Below the pieces are notes generated by a model. It worked only from the letters and a program-made list of their open reading frames with translations, was not told the DNA's origin and searched no databases. Shown here piece by piece: positions 24,951 to 32,563 of a DNA stretch of 64,000 nucleotides. How positions within the stretch are numbered: position 1 is the first letter of the stretch; each line of letters opens with the position of its first letter. The stretch is taken from assembly GCA_030684355.1 (NCBI GenBank), contig JAUXTN010000211.1:1-64000 (forward strand). The letters run 5' to 3'. Position numbers and translations under genes: made by a program. The DNA is from Pseudomonadota bacterium. GTDB taxonomy: Bacteria; Myxococcota_A; UBA796; SXON01.

Positions 24951-25112
24951 TTAGCTCTCGGACTTCGCCGCGGCGTTCGCGTCCGCCTCGGGCGTGTGAA
25001 CCGGGAACACGGGCGTCGTGCCCTTGTTCTCACGCGCGCGGCGCGCCTTGGTGCCCGCATTCTTCTTGCGGAGCTTGCGGCGGTACTCGGTCTGTGCGGT
25101 TGCGGAGGCCAT
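24951..25112 (-). CDS. small basic protein (53 aa)
   Basis: The product is 53 residues, starting MASATAQTEYRRKLRKKNAGT. The first half is very basic (RRKLRKK, KARRAREN) and the second half acidic/alanine-rich (PEADANAAAKSES). GGTGA lies 5 nt before the ATG. A well-formed terminator follows it, and a promoter-like gap precedes it, which together support a real gene. The charge suggests nucleic-acid or ribosome contact, but that is only inference. I do not recognise a named family. Confidence 0.65.
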   Translation of the reverse strand: MASATAQTEYRRKLRKKNAGTKARRARENKGTTPVFPVHTPEADANAAAKSES

Positions 25113-25171
25113 GTTTCACCAGGAAAGGAGGGCGAGGCCCGTTAAGGCGGAGCGCGGGTGGCGTCAATGGT

Positions 25172-25200
25172 TTGCCCTGCGGCGCGCTTCCCTGTATGAG
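25172..25200 (+). promoter_or_regulatory. promoter TTGCCC-17-TATGAG
   Basis: A -35-like TTGCCC (25172-25177) and -10-like TATGAG (25195-25200) are spaced by 17 bp. The -10 ends 5 nt before the GTG at 25206, so the transcript would be leaderless or nearly so. This is the one short-leader site in the window that also has a recognisable -35. Confidence 0.55.
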
Positions 25201-25205
25201 GGGCC

Positions 25206-25970
25206 GTGCTGAAACGTCTCGCCGTGATCCTCCTCTTCCTCCCCGGATGTGACCGTCTGGATGCCGTGAGTGACCTCGCGGATCCGGTGGTGGCGCAGGG
25301 GTTGTTCCTCGGGCTCGACATTCCGGAGGCGTACGCGGACGCCCTCTCGGAGACCGAGGAGTTCCAGTACGCGGCCCTCTGCAACGTGTTCCTGGCCTAC
25401 GTGGCGGACCCCTCGGAGCTCGCGAACGCCCCGGTCGAGGGCGCGACGCTCACGTTCCGCTCGCCCGCGAACGGCTCGCTGGAGTTCCGGGACGAGGGCG
25501 GCGGCAAGTACGTCCTCGACTCGTCGGACGGGCTCGTCTACGAGGTCGGCGACACCCCGATCATCTCGTTCACGGTGGACGGCGCGGACGCCAGGCTGGA
25601 GGTGCTCGCGCCGGAGGCCCCGGTGGTCGAGCTCCCCGGCAGCCTGAAGCGCGAGAACCCGCTCGAGGTCGATCTCTCCGCCTACGAGTACCAGAACGCG
25701 GTCGCCGCGGCCTACGACGTCGACCGCGGCCGGATGACCTGGGACAACCTGCCCGTCGCGGTGGACGAGGTGTACACGTTCACCCACACCGAGGAGCCCA
25801 TCTCGATCCTCGAGATCCCCTCGGAGGCCTTCCTCCGGAAGAGCACCTACGTCGTGGGCGTCGCGGGCATGCAGGTGGCGGACCCGCTCTCGTTCGAGGG
25901 CGTGAACACCTCGGTCTCCGCGTTCCTCGCGGGCCGGCTGGCAGTGGGGCTCCTCGCGGTTACCGAGTGA
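25206..25970 (+). CDS. hypothetical lipoprotein
   Basis: The protein has 254 residues with N-terminus MLKRLAVILLFLPGC, a lipobox at C15 and, unlike several neighbours, a basic n-region. The mature part has no cysteine pattern and reads like beta-rich domains (SFTVDGADARLEVLAPEAP, VYTFTHTEEPISI). Nothing matches a family I know. It is convergent with sppA, with 36 nt between stops, and has its own promoter. Confidence 0.65.
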   Translation: MLKRLAVILLFLPGCDRLDAVSDLADPVVAQGLFLGLDIPEAYADALSETEEFQYAALCNVFLAYVADPSELANAPVEGATLTFRSPANGSLEFRDEGGGKYVLDSSDGLVYEVGDTPIISFTVDGADARLEVLAPEAPVVELPGSLKRENPLEVDLSAYEYQNAVAAAYDVDRGRMTWDNLPVAVDEVYTFTHTEEPISILEIPSEAFLRKSTYVVGVAGMQVADPLSFEGVNTSVSAFLAGRLAVGLLAVTE

Positions 25971-26006
25971 GCCATGCCGCCCTCCGCCCGCGGCGCGGGG
26001 CGGGCG

Positions 26007-27824
26007 CTACTCGATGGTGAGGCTGCCGGGCAGCATCGCGGCCACGCCGCCGTCTTCGAGGACGCGGCTCAGCGCGAAGAGCCGCCCGTAGCTCTCGCGG
26101 ACGCCCGGGATCATCATCTCCGCGGGGACCTCCGCCTTCTGCAGGTCCTCGAGGAGCTGGTCGACGAACGTGCGGCGCTTCGGGAGCCGCAGGATGTTGA
26201 TGTCCTCGTCCTCGGCGATGTCGGCCAGCGTGCGCGCCCTGGCCAGGGCGACGTCGAGCCCGCCGAGTTCGTCCACCAGGCCGCGCTCCTTGGCCTGCAC
26301 GCCGGTCCACACGCGGCCCTGGGCGACCTCGTGCACCTGCTCGCGCGTCATGTTGCGGCCGTCCGCCACGCGCGTGAGGAATACCTGGTAGAAGCCCTCC
26401 AGGAACTCCCGGAACTTCGCACGCTCCAGGTCGTTGAAGTCGCTCGTGGAGGACAAGAGCCCCGAGAGCTGACCGCGCTGGTAGGTGTGCATCGTGATGC
26501 CGAGCTTCTCGTAGAGGCCGGCGAGGTTCATCTTGCCGCCGAAGACGCCGATGCTGCCCGTGAGCGTGCCGGGCTCGGCCACGATCGCGTCCGCTGCGGC
26601 GGCGATGTAGTAGCCGCCGCTCGCCGCGTAGTCGCCCATCGAGACGACGACGGGCTTCCCGGCCTCCCGCGTGCGCTTGATGTCGTGCCACATCGCGTCG
26701 GAAGCGAGGCCGCTGCCGCCGGGGGAGTTCACGCGGAGCACCACGGCCACCACGTCATCGTCCTCGCGGACCTCCTTGAGCATCTCGGCGATCGTACGGT
26801 CACCCACCATCGAGCCGCCGAACATCGGGCTGCCCGACTCGCCGCTGATGATCTGGCCCTCGGCGTGCACCACGGCGATGGTCTTCCGGGCGCCCAGGGC
26901 CGAGTCGTTCTCGTGGTAGTCGTTGAGCTCGGTGCGCTCCTCGCCCGCGAGGCCCTCGCGGACCTCGTCGCGGTACTTCAACCCGTCCACGAGGCCCGCG
27001 GCCAGGGCCCCCTCGGGCGTGATCGGCGGGTTGTCCACGATGGCGCGGACCTGGTCACCGGTGAGCCCACGGCCCGCGGCGATCCCGTCTGTCAGCTGGG
27101 CGTAGAGGCTGTCGAGCATCGACTCCGTCGCGATGGAGGCGGCCTCGGAGGGGCCGGTACGCTGGAAGGGCTCGATGGCGCTCTTGAAGTCCCCGACGTG
27201 CTCGAAGTTGGAGCTCACGCCGAGCTTCTCCAGCGTGCCGGCGTAGTACTCCGTCGTGATCGAGAAGCCGTTGAGCAGGATGAGGCCCGCGGGGGCGATG
27301 TAGACGTTGTCGCACGCGCTGGCGAGGAAGTACGACTTGTTGTCGAAGGTCTCCCCGTAGGCGTGGCAGGGCTTCCCCGAGGCCGTGAAGGCCGCGATCG
27401 CGTCGTGCAGCTCCTGGGTGGCGCCCCAGCCGGTCGAGACGTCCCCGATCTCCAGGTAGAGGCCCTTGATGCGCGGGTCCCCGGCGGCCCGGCGGATGTC
27501 CGCGGCGACCTCGGTGACGAGCGGCGGGAAGTCGGAGGGGTCCATGACGAAGCCCACGTCCCCCGGGGCGTCGGTGAGGCCGCGGCCGAGGTCGATCTCC
27601 AGGAAGCTGTCCTCCGTGACGCCGGCGCCCGGGAGGCCGTCCCGCGCGAAGAACACGATGCCGGCGGTCGCCGCGGCGAGCGTCACGAGGCCCATGACGC
27701 TGATGCCGATGAGCAGACGAGCGCCTCGGCCGGAACGTCGGGGCCGCGGGGCCTGCGGCGTCGGCCCGGAGTTGGGCCCCGCGGTCGGGGGGCCCGCTGT
27801 CTCGGGGCCGGTCGTGTCGTTCAT
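26007..27824 (-). CDS. sppA: signal peptide peptidase SppA, two-domain type
   Basis: The 605-residue membrane protease digests released signal peptides. The ATG at 27824 ([11 protein letters not shown]) has TGGAGC upstream. A single membrane span lies at about 36-60 after a Pro-rich cytoplasmic start. The general-base lysine is K163 in [12 protein letters not shown] of the N-terminal domain, and the nucleophile is S402 in [12 protein letters not shown] of the C-terminal domain, the split dyad of the long E. coli-type enzyme. The length is close to the 618 residues of the E. coli protein. A GC-rich hairpin lies 61 nt upstream. Confidence 0.93.
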   Translation of the reverse strand: MNDTTGPETAGPPTAGPNSGPTPQAPRPRRSGRGARLLIGISVMGLVTLAAATAGIVFFARDGLPGAGVTEDSFLEIDLGRGLTDAPGDVGFVMDPSDFPPLVTEVAADIRRAAGDPRIKGLYLEIGDVSTGWGATQELHDAIAAFTASGKPCHAYGETFDNKSYFLASACDNVYIAPAGLILLNGFSITTEYYAGTLEKLGVSSNFEHVGDFKSAIEPFQRTGPSEAASIATESMLDSLYAQLTDGIAAGRGLTGDQVRAIVDNPPITPEGALAAGLVDGLKYRDEVREGLAGEERTELNDYHENDSALGARKTIAVVHAEGQIISGESGSPMFGGSMVGDRTIAEMLKEVREDDDVVAVVLRVNSPGGSGLASDAMWHDIKRTREAGKPVVVSMGDYAASGGYYIAAAADAIVAEPGTLTGSIGVFGGKMNLAGLYEKLGITMHTYQRGQLSGLLSSTSDFNDLERAKFREFLEGFYQVFLTRVADGRNMTREQVHEVAQGRVWTGVQAKERGLVDELGGLDVALARARTLADIAEDEDINILRLPKRRTFVDQLLEDLQKAEVPAEMMIPGVRESYGRLFALSRVLEDGGVAAMLPGSLTIE

Positions 27825-27885
27825 CGGTAAGCTCCAGTGGATTCGCGAAAGGCGCCTATCACGGTGCGCTGGCGCCGAGCCGGCA

Positions 27886-27905
27886 CGGCCCCGGTCGAGG
27901 GGCCG
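27886..27905 (-). terminator. GC-rich hairpin between hydrolase and sppA genes
   Basis: The arms 27886-27892 and 27899-27905 form a 7-bp all-GC stem with a 6-nt loop. It lies downstream of the minus-strand hydrolase gene and upstream of sppA. No T tract follows, so its role as a terminator is a guess. The remainder of the 167-nt gap shows nothing else. Confidence 0.3.
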
Positions 27906-27991
27906 CCCTTGCACCGCCGCGGGCGCGGATGACGAAGAGTCTGGACACCGAACGCGTCATCGTCACCGGGTGGACGTCGTGTCCGCCGCGA

Positions 27992-29110
27992 TCAGCCCCA
28001 ACAGCGGCGCCGGTGCTGATCCAGGAACGGGAGGACGCGGGCGTGCACCTCCGCCGGGGCGCGTGCACCGAGCAGCGGATCGAGGTGGCCCCACCCCCCG
28101 GTCAACGCCACGAGCGGCGCGGCGAGGGCCTCCGCGGCGGGCCAGGCCGCGGCGGGCGGACACGCGGGGTCGTCGTCGCCCGCGAAGACGAGGGCGGGAA
28201 ACGGTCGGAGCGCGCTCGTGACGTCGAGCCGGCCCGAGGCGTCGGTGAGGTGGCCGCTCGCGACCCAGCGCGCCATCTGCCGGATGACGCCCCCGTGCAG
28301 ATCGCCGGCGGCGTAGCGCAGTCGCGCCCTCGCGACGGGGCCGGGCGTGTCGGGGGAGGCGATCTGCTCGCCGGTCGTGACGAAAGGGGACGCGAGCTGC
28401 TGGAGGCGACGGCCCGGGATGACCCAGCCGGCCGGGAGCAGCGCCGCGACGAGCCCGGCGTTCCGCGCGGCCGAGACGCCGGCGGAGAAGCGTACGGCGC
28501 CGCACATCGTGACGAGCGCGGCCATCCCGTCGGTGCCGGCGAGCGCCATCCGGAGGTAGAGCGCCTGCGCGCCGAGCCCGTGCCCGACGCAGAGCACCTG
28601 GTCGAACCCGCTGTGGACGCGGACGGCGTCGAGCGCGGCGCCGAGGTCGTGCGTGGCGACGTCGTCCAGCGAGAAGGGGCGGGCGCCTTCGGGGGGGAGG
28701 GCGCTCCGGTCGCCGCGGTGCTCCAGCAGGTAGACGGAGTACCCGGCTGTCGCGAGCGTGGCCGCGAGGCAGCGGCCGCGCTCGAGCGAGAAGTCGCGGT
28801 GGGTCCCGCCGACGCCATGGGCGAGCAGTACGGGCTCCCCGGCCGTGCCCGGCGCGGCGCGGACGTGGAAGAGCGGCGCGCGCCACCCGTCGTCCGCGGT
28901 GTAGTACACGCGCGGCAACGGCTCGCCGGGCCCCCCGGCGGTGAAGGGGTCGCGGGTGCGCGCCTGGACCACGCGGAAGGTCAGGCCGAGGGCGGCGTCT
29001 CCGACCCAGCGGGCGATGGCCGGCGCGGGGGAGGGGGGCCATGCGGCGGGGCGGGGCGCGGGGACGGAGGCGTCGTCCACGGAGGCCGGCATGGCGCGGG
29101 GATCAGGCAT
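27992..29110 (-). CDS. alpha/beta-hydrolase-fold protein lacking the nucleophilic serine
   Basis: The 372-residue protein has the oxyanion-region motif LLAHGVGGTHRDFS near 95 and a family aspartate in FAGDDDPACPP near 318. A histidine lies in GGWGHLDPLLG near 345. The nucleophile elbow reads VGHGLGAQAL, with glycine where GxSxG needs serine, so a classical esterase mechanism is not possible. The layout is closest to lipase/PHA-synthase-like hydrolases. It may be a binding protein, or use another residue. There is no signal peptide. An 84-residue frame just upstream overlaps its start. Confidence 0.75.
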   Translation of the reverse strand: MPDPRAMPASVDDASVPAPRPAAWPPSPAPAIARWVGDAALGLTFRVVQARTRDPFTAGGPGEPLPRVYYTADDGWRAPLFHVRAAPGTAGEPVLLAHGVGGTHRDFSLERGRCLAATLATAGYSVYLLEHRGDRSALPPEGARPFSLDDVATHDLGAALDAVRVHSGFDQVLCVGHGLGAQALYLRMALAGTDGMAALVTMCGAVRFSAGVSAARNAGLVAALLPAGWVIPGRRLQQLASPFVTTGEQIASPDTPGPVARARLRYAAGDLHGGVIRQMARWVASGHLTDASGRLDVTSALRPFPALVFAGDDDPACPPAAAWPAAEALAAPLVALTGGWGHLDPLLGARAPAEVHARVLPFLDQHRRRCWG

Positions 29111-29357
29111 GCCCCGTCCAAGCCGGCGTGACTGCCGGCGGGGAGGGGGTCCAGAGAGGACGGACAGGGGCGCGCGGGGGCGAACAACAAGAGCGGCGGC
29201 GGGCGGACATTCGCCCCATCGTCAACGGCCACGCCACGGGAGCAAGCGAGAAATACTCAACTTCAGCGGTCGGAACAACAATCGCGCGAACCTGCCCGTC
29301 CTCAAGGAAAACCGGCTCGACTCCCTTCAACGGTGGCTTCAGGGTCGGTCTTGCCAT
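29103..29357 (-). CDS. possible small gene in a low-GC patch
   Basis: This is an 84-codon frame whose first 50 residues (MARPTLKPPLKGVEPVFLED, then QVRAIVVPTAEVEYFSL) look protein-like and use fewer GC-ending codons than neighbours. The last 30 residues are Arg/Pro-rich and could be spurious. It ends 3 nt inside the hydrolase gene, which would allow coupling. An extended -10 (TGCTATACC) lies 10 nt before the ATG. No family is recognised, and it may be a decayed fragment. Confidence 0.3.
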   Translation of the reverse strand: MARPTLKPPLKGVEPVFLEDGQVRAIVVPTAEVEYFSLAPVAWPLTMGRMSARRRSCCSPPRAPVRPLWTPSPPAVTPAWTGHA

Positions 29358-29367
29358 GTCAAGGGCA

Positions 29368-29396
29368 GGTATAGCATGTAGCGAGTTGTCATGGAA
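29368..29396 (-). promoter_or_regulatory. extended -10 promoter TTCCAT-17-TATACC
   Basis: On the minus strand TTCCAT (29391-29396) and TATACC (29368-29373) are 17 bp apart, with a TG extension ahead of the -10. It would drive the small frame at 29357 and the hydrolase behind it. Confidence 0.4.
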
Positions 29397-29402
29397 GCAA
29401 CC

Positions 29403-29419
29403 GAGCCCCGTCGGGGTTC
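29403..29419 (-). terminator. terminator-like hairpin at the ppiD stop
   Basis: A 7-bp stem (29403-29409 with 29413-29419, one G-T pair) with a 3-nt loop overlaps the stop codon of the PpiD-like gene. Only a weak T content follows. Confidence 0.4.
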
Positions 29420-30890
29420 AGTTCTTGTTGCGCTCGATCTTCGCGCGCGAGACCACGTCCGCCCGCCACTGCTCGAGGAAGGCGGCGCGGCGCTGCGCCA
29501 CGAGCCGCCCTTCGAGCATGGTGCGGGTGTCCTCGAAGCGCGTGGGATCCGCCTCGGTGCGCGCGGCGACGGACACGACGAAGACGTTGTCCTTCAGCTT
29601 GAGCGGCACGGGCACGACGTAGCCCATGGGCGCCTTCTCGATCTGCTGGCGGAGCTCGGGGCTCTCGCCGAGGCGCGGGACCTCGGGGTCGGCGAGGCTG
29701 AACTCGCCGGTCGTGTCGGCGGTGAGGCGTCGCGTGGCGAGCAGTTCCGTGGGAGGCGAGCCGTTGGCCTTCCACGCCTCGATGACCTTGCCGGCGAACG
29801 CCTCGACCACGGCGGGTGCGCGCTCTTCCTTCAGCATCGAGACGGCGATGTCGGGCTTCGCCTCGTCCAGCGTGATGACCTTGGCGTCCTGGATGTCCTC
29901 CACGAGGAGGATCTGCAGGCCGCGGCCGGTCTTCACGACGCTCGACACCTTGCCCTTGCCGGCGGCCTCGGCCGCGGTGACGAGGGCGGGATCGATCTGA
30001 TCCTTCGCCTGGAGGCCGAGGAGCCCGCCGCTCGACGCGCTGAGGTCCTCGCTCCAGCGCTTCGCGAGCTCCTCGAAGTCGGCGCCGCTCGAAGCTTCCG
30101 CGCGGACGGCCTCGGCGCGCGCCTGCACGGCGGCCTCGTCGGCCCCGGGGAGGTCGGTGCGGAGCAGGATCGTGCGGAGCTGGAACCGCTTCGGAAGGTT
30201 GTAGAAGCGGTCGTAGGACTCGTCGTACCGGGCCTTGATGCGGTCCGCGTTCTGCGTCACGAAGGCGTCGCGGTCGGCGTCGGTCACGGTCACGTCGTCG
30301 AGGAACGCCACGATCGGCAGCCGCACGAAGGCGAGGTCGAGGGTGGTCTCCTGCTTCTGGTACTCGGCGCGGAGCTCCTGCTCGCTGATCGCCACGGAGC
30401 GGCTCGCGAAGTCCGCCAGCTTCTGGACGAGCAGTCCGCGGTGCACGCTGAGCTCGAACTGGCCGCGGTTCATCCCGTTCGCCTTCAGTAGGCGAAGGTA
30501 GGTCTTCTCGTCGAACTTCCCGTCCGCGCCGAGGAAGCTCGGGATCTTGACGAGGTCGCGCGCGACCTCCTCCTCGGAGACGCTGATGCCGAGGCGGTCG
30601 GCCTCCTGCACCAGGGCCTCCTCCTCGATGAGGCTCGTGAGCACGCGGCCCTCGAGGTCCTTCTGCTCGTCCTCGGTGAGGTTCCGGTCGGCCTGGCGCG
30701 CCTGGAGCTTGTAGGCGCGGCGGAAGTCGCTGTCGGAGATCGACTGCCCGTTCACCGACGCGTAGATCACGTTGTCGGAATTGCCGTTGTTGCCGGCACC
30801 CCAGAAGATGAAGACCGCGACCACGACGCCGATGAGCAGGCGGGTGGCGGTGCTGTCTGTGCCCTTGCGGAGGTTCTCGAGGACGGACAT
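29418..30890 (-). CDS. PpiD/SurA-like periplasmic peptidyl-prolyl isomerase
   Basis: The protein has 490 residues from the ATG at 30890 (MSVLENLRKG). An N-terminal membrane anchor (about 15-35) is followed by a SurA_N-type chaperone region (50-200) and a parvulin-like region around 235-340 (RFQLRTILLRTD, AKRWSEDLSASSGGLLG). The C-terminal helix-rich part follows. PpiD helps fold outer-membrane and periplasmic proteins at the Sec exit. The parvulin segment lacks some catalytic residues of active members, so it may act mainly as a chaperone. It has a clear promoter and is divergent from mreB. Confidence 0.85.
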   Translation of the reverse strand: MSVLENLRKGTDSTATRLLIGVVVAVFIFWGAGNNGNSDNVIYASVNGQSISDSDFRRAYKLQARQADRNLTEDEQKDLEGRVLTSLIEEEALVQEADRLGISVSEEEVARDLVKIPSFLGADGKFDEKTYLRLLKANGMNRGQFELSVHRGLLVQKLADFASRSVAISEQELRAEYQKQETTLDLAFVRLPIVAFLDDVTVTDADRDAFVTQNADRIKARYDESYDRFYNLPKRFQLRTILLRTDLPGADEAAVQARAEAVRAEASSGADFEELAKRWSEDLSASSGGLLGLQAKDQIDPALVTAAEAAGKGKVSSVVKTGRGLQILLVEDIQDAKVITLDEAKPDIAVSMLKEERAPAVVEAFAGKVIEAWKANGSPPTELLATRRLTADTTGEFSLADPEVPRLGESPELRQQIEKAPMGYVVPVPLKLKDNVFVVSVAARTEADPTRFEDTRTMLEGRLVAQRRAAFLEQWRADVVSRAKIERNKN

Positions 30891-30913
30891 GTTGCGAAAC
30901 CGGGAAGCGGGCG

Positions 30914-30942
30914 CATCTAAGGCCTGTCGGCTCACCTTTCAA
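30914..30942 (-). promoter_or_regulatory. ppiD-like gene promoter TTGAAA-17-TAGATG
   Basis: On the minus strand TTGAAA (30937-30942) and TAGATG (30914-30919) have ideal 17-bp spacing. The leader before the ATG at 30890 would be about 17 nt. Confidence 0.65.
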
Positions 30943-30979
30943 GCGTCGCGTCACAAGCGTCAGGTTTCGAGCCTCAGTC

Positions 30980-31008
30980 TTGTCGGGTCAAGGGGCCGCG
31001 TGCTACAA
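30980..31008 (+). promoter_or_regulatory. mreB promoter TTGTCG-17-CTACAA
   Basis: TTGTCG (30980-30985) and CTACAA (31003-31008) are separated by 17 bp, with a TG just before the -10. The leader to the mreB ATG would be about 48 nt. It lies 38 nt from the divergent ppiD promoter. Confidence 0.5.
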
Positions 31009-31062
31009 GCGGGCTCCCGCCTGCGCGTCTCCCGACGCGCGCCCCCTCCGCCCGGACGCCCC

Positions 31063-32088
31063 ATGTTCAATTCCGTGCTCGGCATGTTCTCTCAGGACAT
31101 GGCCATCGACCTCGGTACCGCGAACACGCTGGTGTACGTGAAGGGCAGGGGGATCGTCTGTAATGAGCCGTCCGTGGTGGCGATTCATCACGACAAGAAG
31201 GGCAACAAGAACGTCGTGGCGGTGGGAACGCGGGCCAAGGCGATGCTGGGGCGTTGCCCCGCGGACATCCAGGCCATCCGGCCCCTGAAGGACGGCGTCA
31301 TCGCCGACTTCGAGGTGACCGAGGCGATGCTCCGCTACTTCATCGAGCGCGTGAACGGGCGCGGCCGGTTCGTGGCGCCGCGCATGGTCGTCTGCATCCC
31401 CTACGGCACGACCGAGGTGGAGAAGCGCGCGGTGCGCGAGTCCGCGGAGTCGGCCGGCGCGCGCAAGGTCTACCTGATCGAAGAGCCCATCGCGGCCGCG
31501 ATCGGCGCGGACCTGCCGATCACGGAGCCCACGGGCAACATGATCGTGGACATCGGCGGCGGCACCACCGAGGTGGCCGTCATCTCCATGGCCGGCATCG
31601 TCTACAGCCGCTCGATCAAGGTCGGCGGCGACCACATGGACGACGCCATCAGCCAGCACATCCGGCGGCGCCACGACCTGCTCATCGGGCCCCGCACCGC
31701 CGAGCAGATCAAGATCCAGCTCGGAAACGCCTCGTGCGACGGGCAACTGCGCGAGATGCAGGTGAAGGGCCGGGACCTCATCCGGGGCTTCCCGCGCACG
31801 ATCACGGTCCACTCGGACGAGGTGCGCGACGCGCTCGAAGAGCCGATCCAGCTCATCGTGGATGCCGTCGTGGCGTCCCTGGAGCGTACGCCGCCCGAGC
31901 TGCTCGGGGACATCGTCGACCGCGGCATCATCATGACGGGCGGCGGCGCCCTGCTCGGCCGGCTCGACTACGTCATCAGCCAGGCGACGGGCCTGCCGGT
32001 CATCATCGACGACGATCCGCTCTCCGCCGTGGTCAAGGGCTCGGGGCGCGCGCTCGAGGAGATGGATCTCCTCGGGCTGATCAGCTAG
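31063..32088 (+). CDS. mreB: rod-shape-determining protein MreB
   Basis: This 341-residue bacterial actin organises lateral wall synthesis at the cytoplasmic membrane. The nucleotide-binding pattern is complete: AIDLGTANTLVY near 15, DIGGGTTEVAVIS near 166 and TGGGALLGRLD near 298. The N-terminal FNSVLGMFSQD may form the membrane-binding helix. mreC and mreD do not follow; instead trxA converges on it, so the usual mre operon is split here. Confidence 0.97.
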   Translation: MFNSVLGMFSQDMAIDLGTANTLVYVKGRGIVCNEPSVVAIHHDKKGNKNVVAVGTRAKAMLGRCPADIQAIRPLKDGVIADFEVTEAMLRYFIERVNGRGRFVAPRMVVCIPYGTTEVEKRAVRESAESAGARKVYLIEEPIAAAIGADLPITEPTGNMIVDIGGGTTEVAVISMAGIVYSRSIKVGGDHMDDAISQHIRRRHDLLIGPRTAEQIKIQLGNASCDGQLREMQVKGRDLIRGFPRTITVHSDEVRDALEEPIQLIVDAVVASLERTPPELLGDIVDRGIIMTGGGALLGRLDYVISQATGLPVIIDDDPLSAVVKGSGRALEEMDLLGLIS

Positions 32089-32101
32089 CTCGCGAGCGCC
32101 C

Positions 32102-32129
32102 AAAAAGAGGAGAGGGCGCCCGTGCGCCC
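32102..32129 (-). terminator. Rho-independent terminator of trxA
   Basis: A 6-bp GC stem (32114-32119 with 32124-32129) around CCGT is followed, on the minus strand, by TCTCCTCTTTTT. This is the only canonical T-tract terminator I found. It lies between the convergent mreB and trxA genes. Confidence 0.75.
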
Positions 32130-32156
32130 CCCCACCGTCCGCGCGATGCGCAGAGA

Positions 32157-32492
32157 TCAGGCCGTGAGCACCTTGGCGATCAGCGAGTCCAGCGCGGACT
32201 TGCTCATCGAGCCGACCTTGCGCTCGAAGACCTTGCCGCCCTTGAAGAAGATCAGGGTGGGGATCGACTGGACGCCGAACTGGTTCGGGGTGACCGTGTT
32301 CTGGTCGATGTCGATCTTGCAGACCTTCAACTGGCCCTTCTTCTCCTCGGCCACCTGGTCGAGGAGGGGAGCGATTGCCTTGCAGGGCCCGCACCAGACG
32401 GCCGTGAAGTCGAGGAGGACAGGCACGTCGCTCTCGAGCACCTGGTGCTTGAAGTCGGCGTCGGTGATGTTCAGAACGTTGGCGCTGGCCAT
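32157..32492 (-). CDS. trxA: thioredoxin
   Basis: This 111-residue thioredoxin has the redox pair C34/C37 in AVWCGPCKAIAP, the buried aspartate in LLDFTA and the cis-proline in QSIPTLIFFKGG. It reduces disulfides of cytoplasmic enzymes. The ATG at 32492 (MASANVLN) has GGGAG 4 nt upstream. A promoter and a T-tract terminator flank it, so it is a single-gene transcript. Confidence 0.97.
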   Translation of the reverse strand: MASANVLNITDADFKHQVLESDVPVLLDFTAVWCGPCKAIAPLLDQVAEEKKGQLKVCKIDIDQNTVTPNQFGVQSIPTLIFFKGGKVFERKVGSMSKSALDSLIAKVLTA

Positions 32493-32514
32493 GATACTCC
32501 CAAGGGGTCCAAGC

Positions 32515-32543
32515 TCATTATGATCCGGCCCTGGTGCGGGCAA
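32515..32543 (-). promoter_or_regulatory. trxA promoter TTGCCC-17-TAATGA
   Basis: The minus-strand TTGCCC (32538-32543) and TAATGA (32515-32520) are 17 bp apart; an overlapping CATAAT gives 15 bp. The leader is about 16 nt. Confidence 0.5.
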
Positions 32544-32563
32544 CGAGCCGGGCGAGGATGTGT

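Noticed and set aside
27880-27920. Similarity between CCCCTCGACCGGGGnCG near 27890 and a stretch near 12290
   Set aside because: Only about 17 nt match, in GC-rich sequence with no flanking similarity, so it is not a repeat family.
29041-29622. Plus-strand frames across the ppiD 3' end and the low-GC patch
   Set aside because: Their translations are the reverse of the ppiD-like coding frame or of the candidate small gene and show no motif or ribosome binding site.
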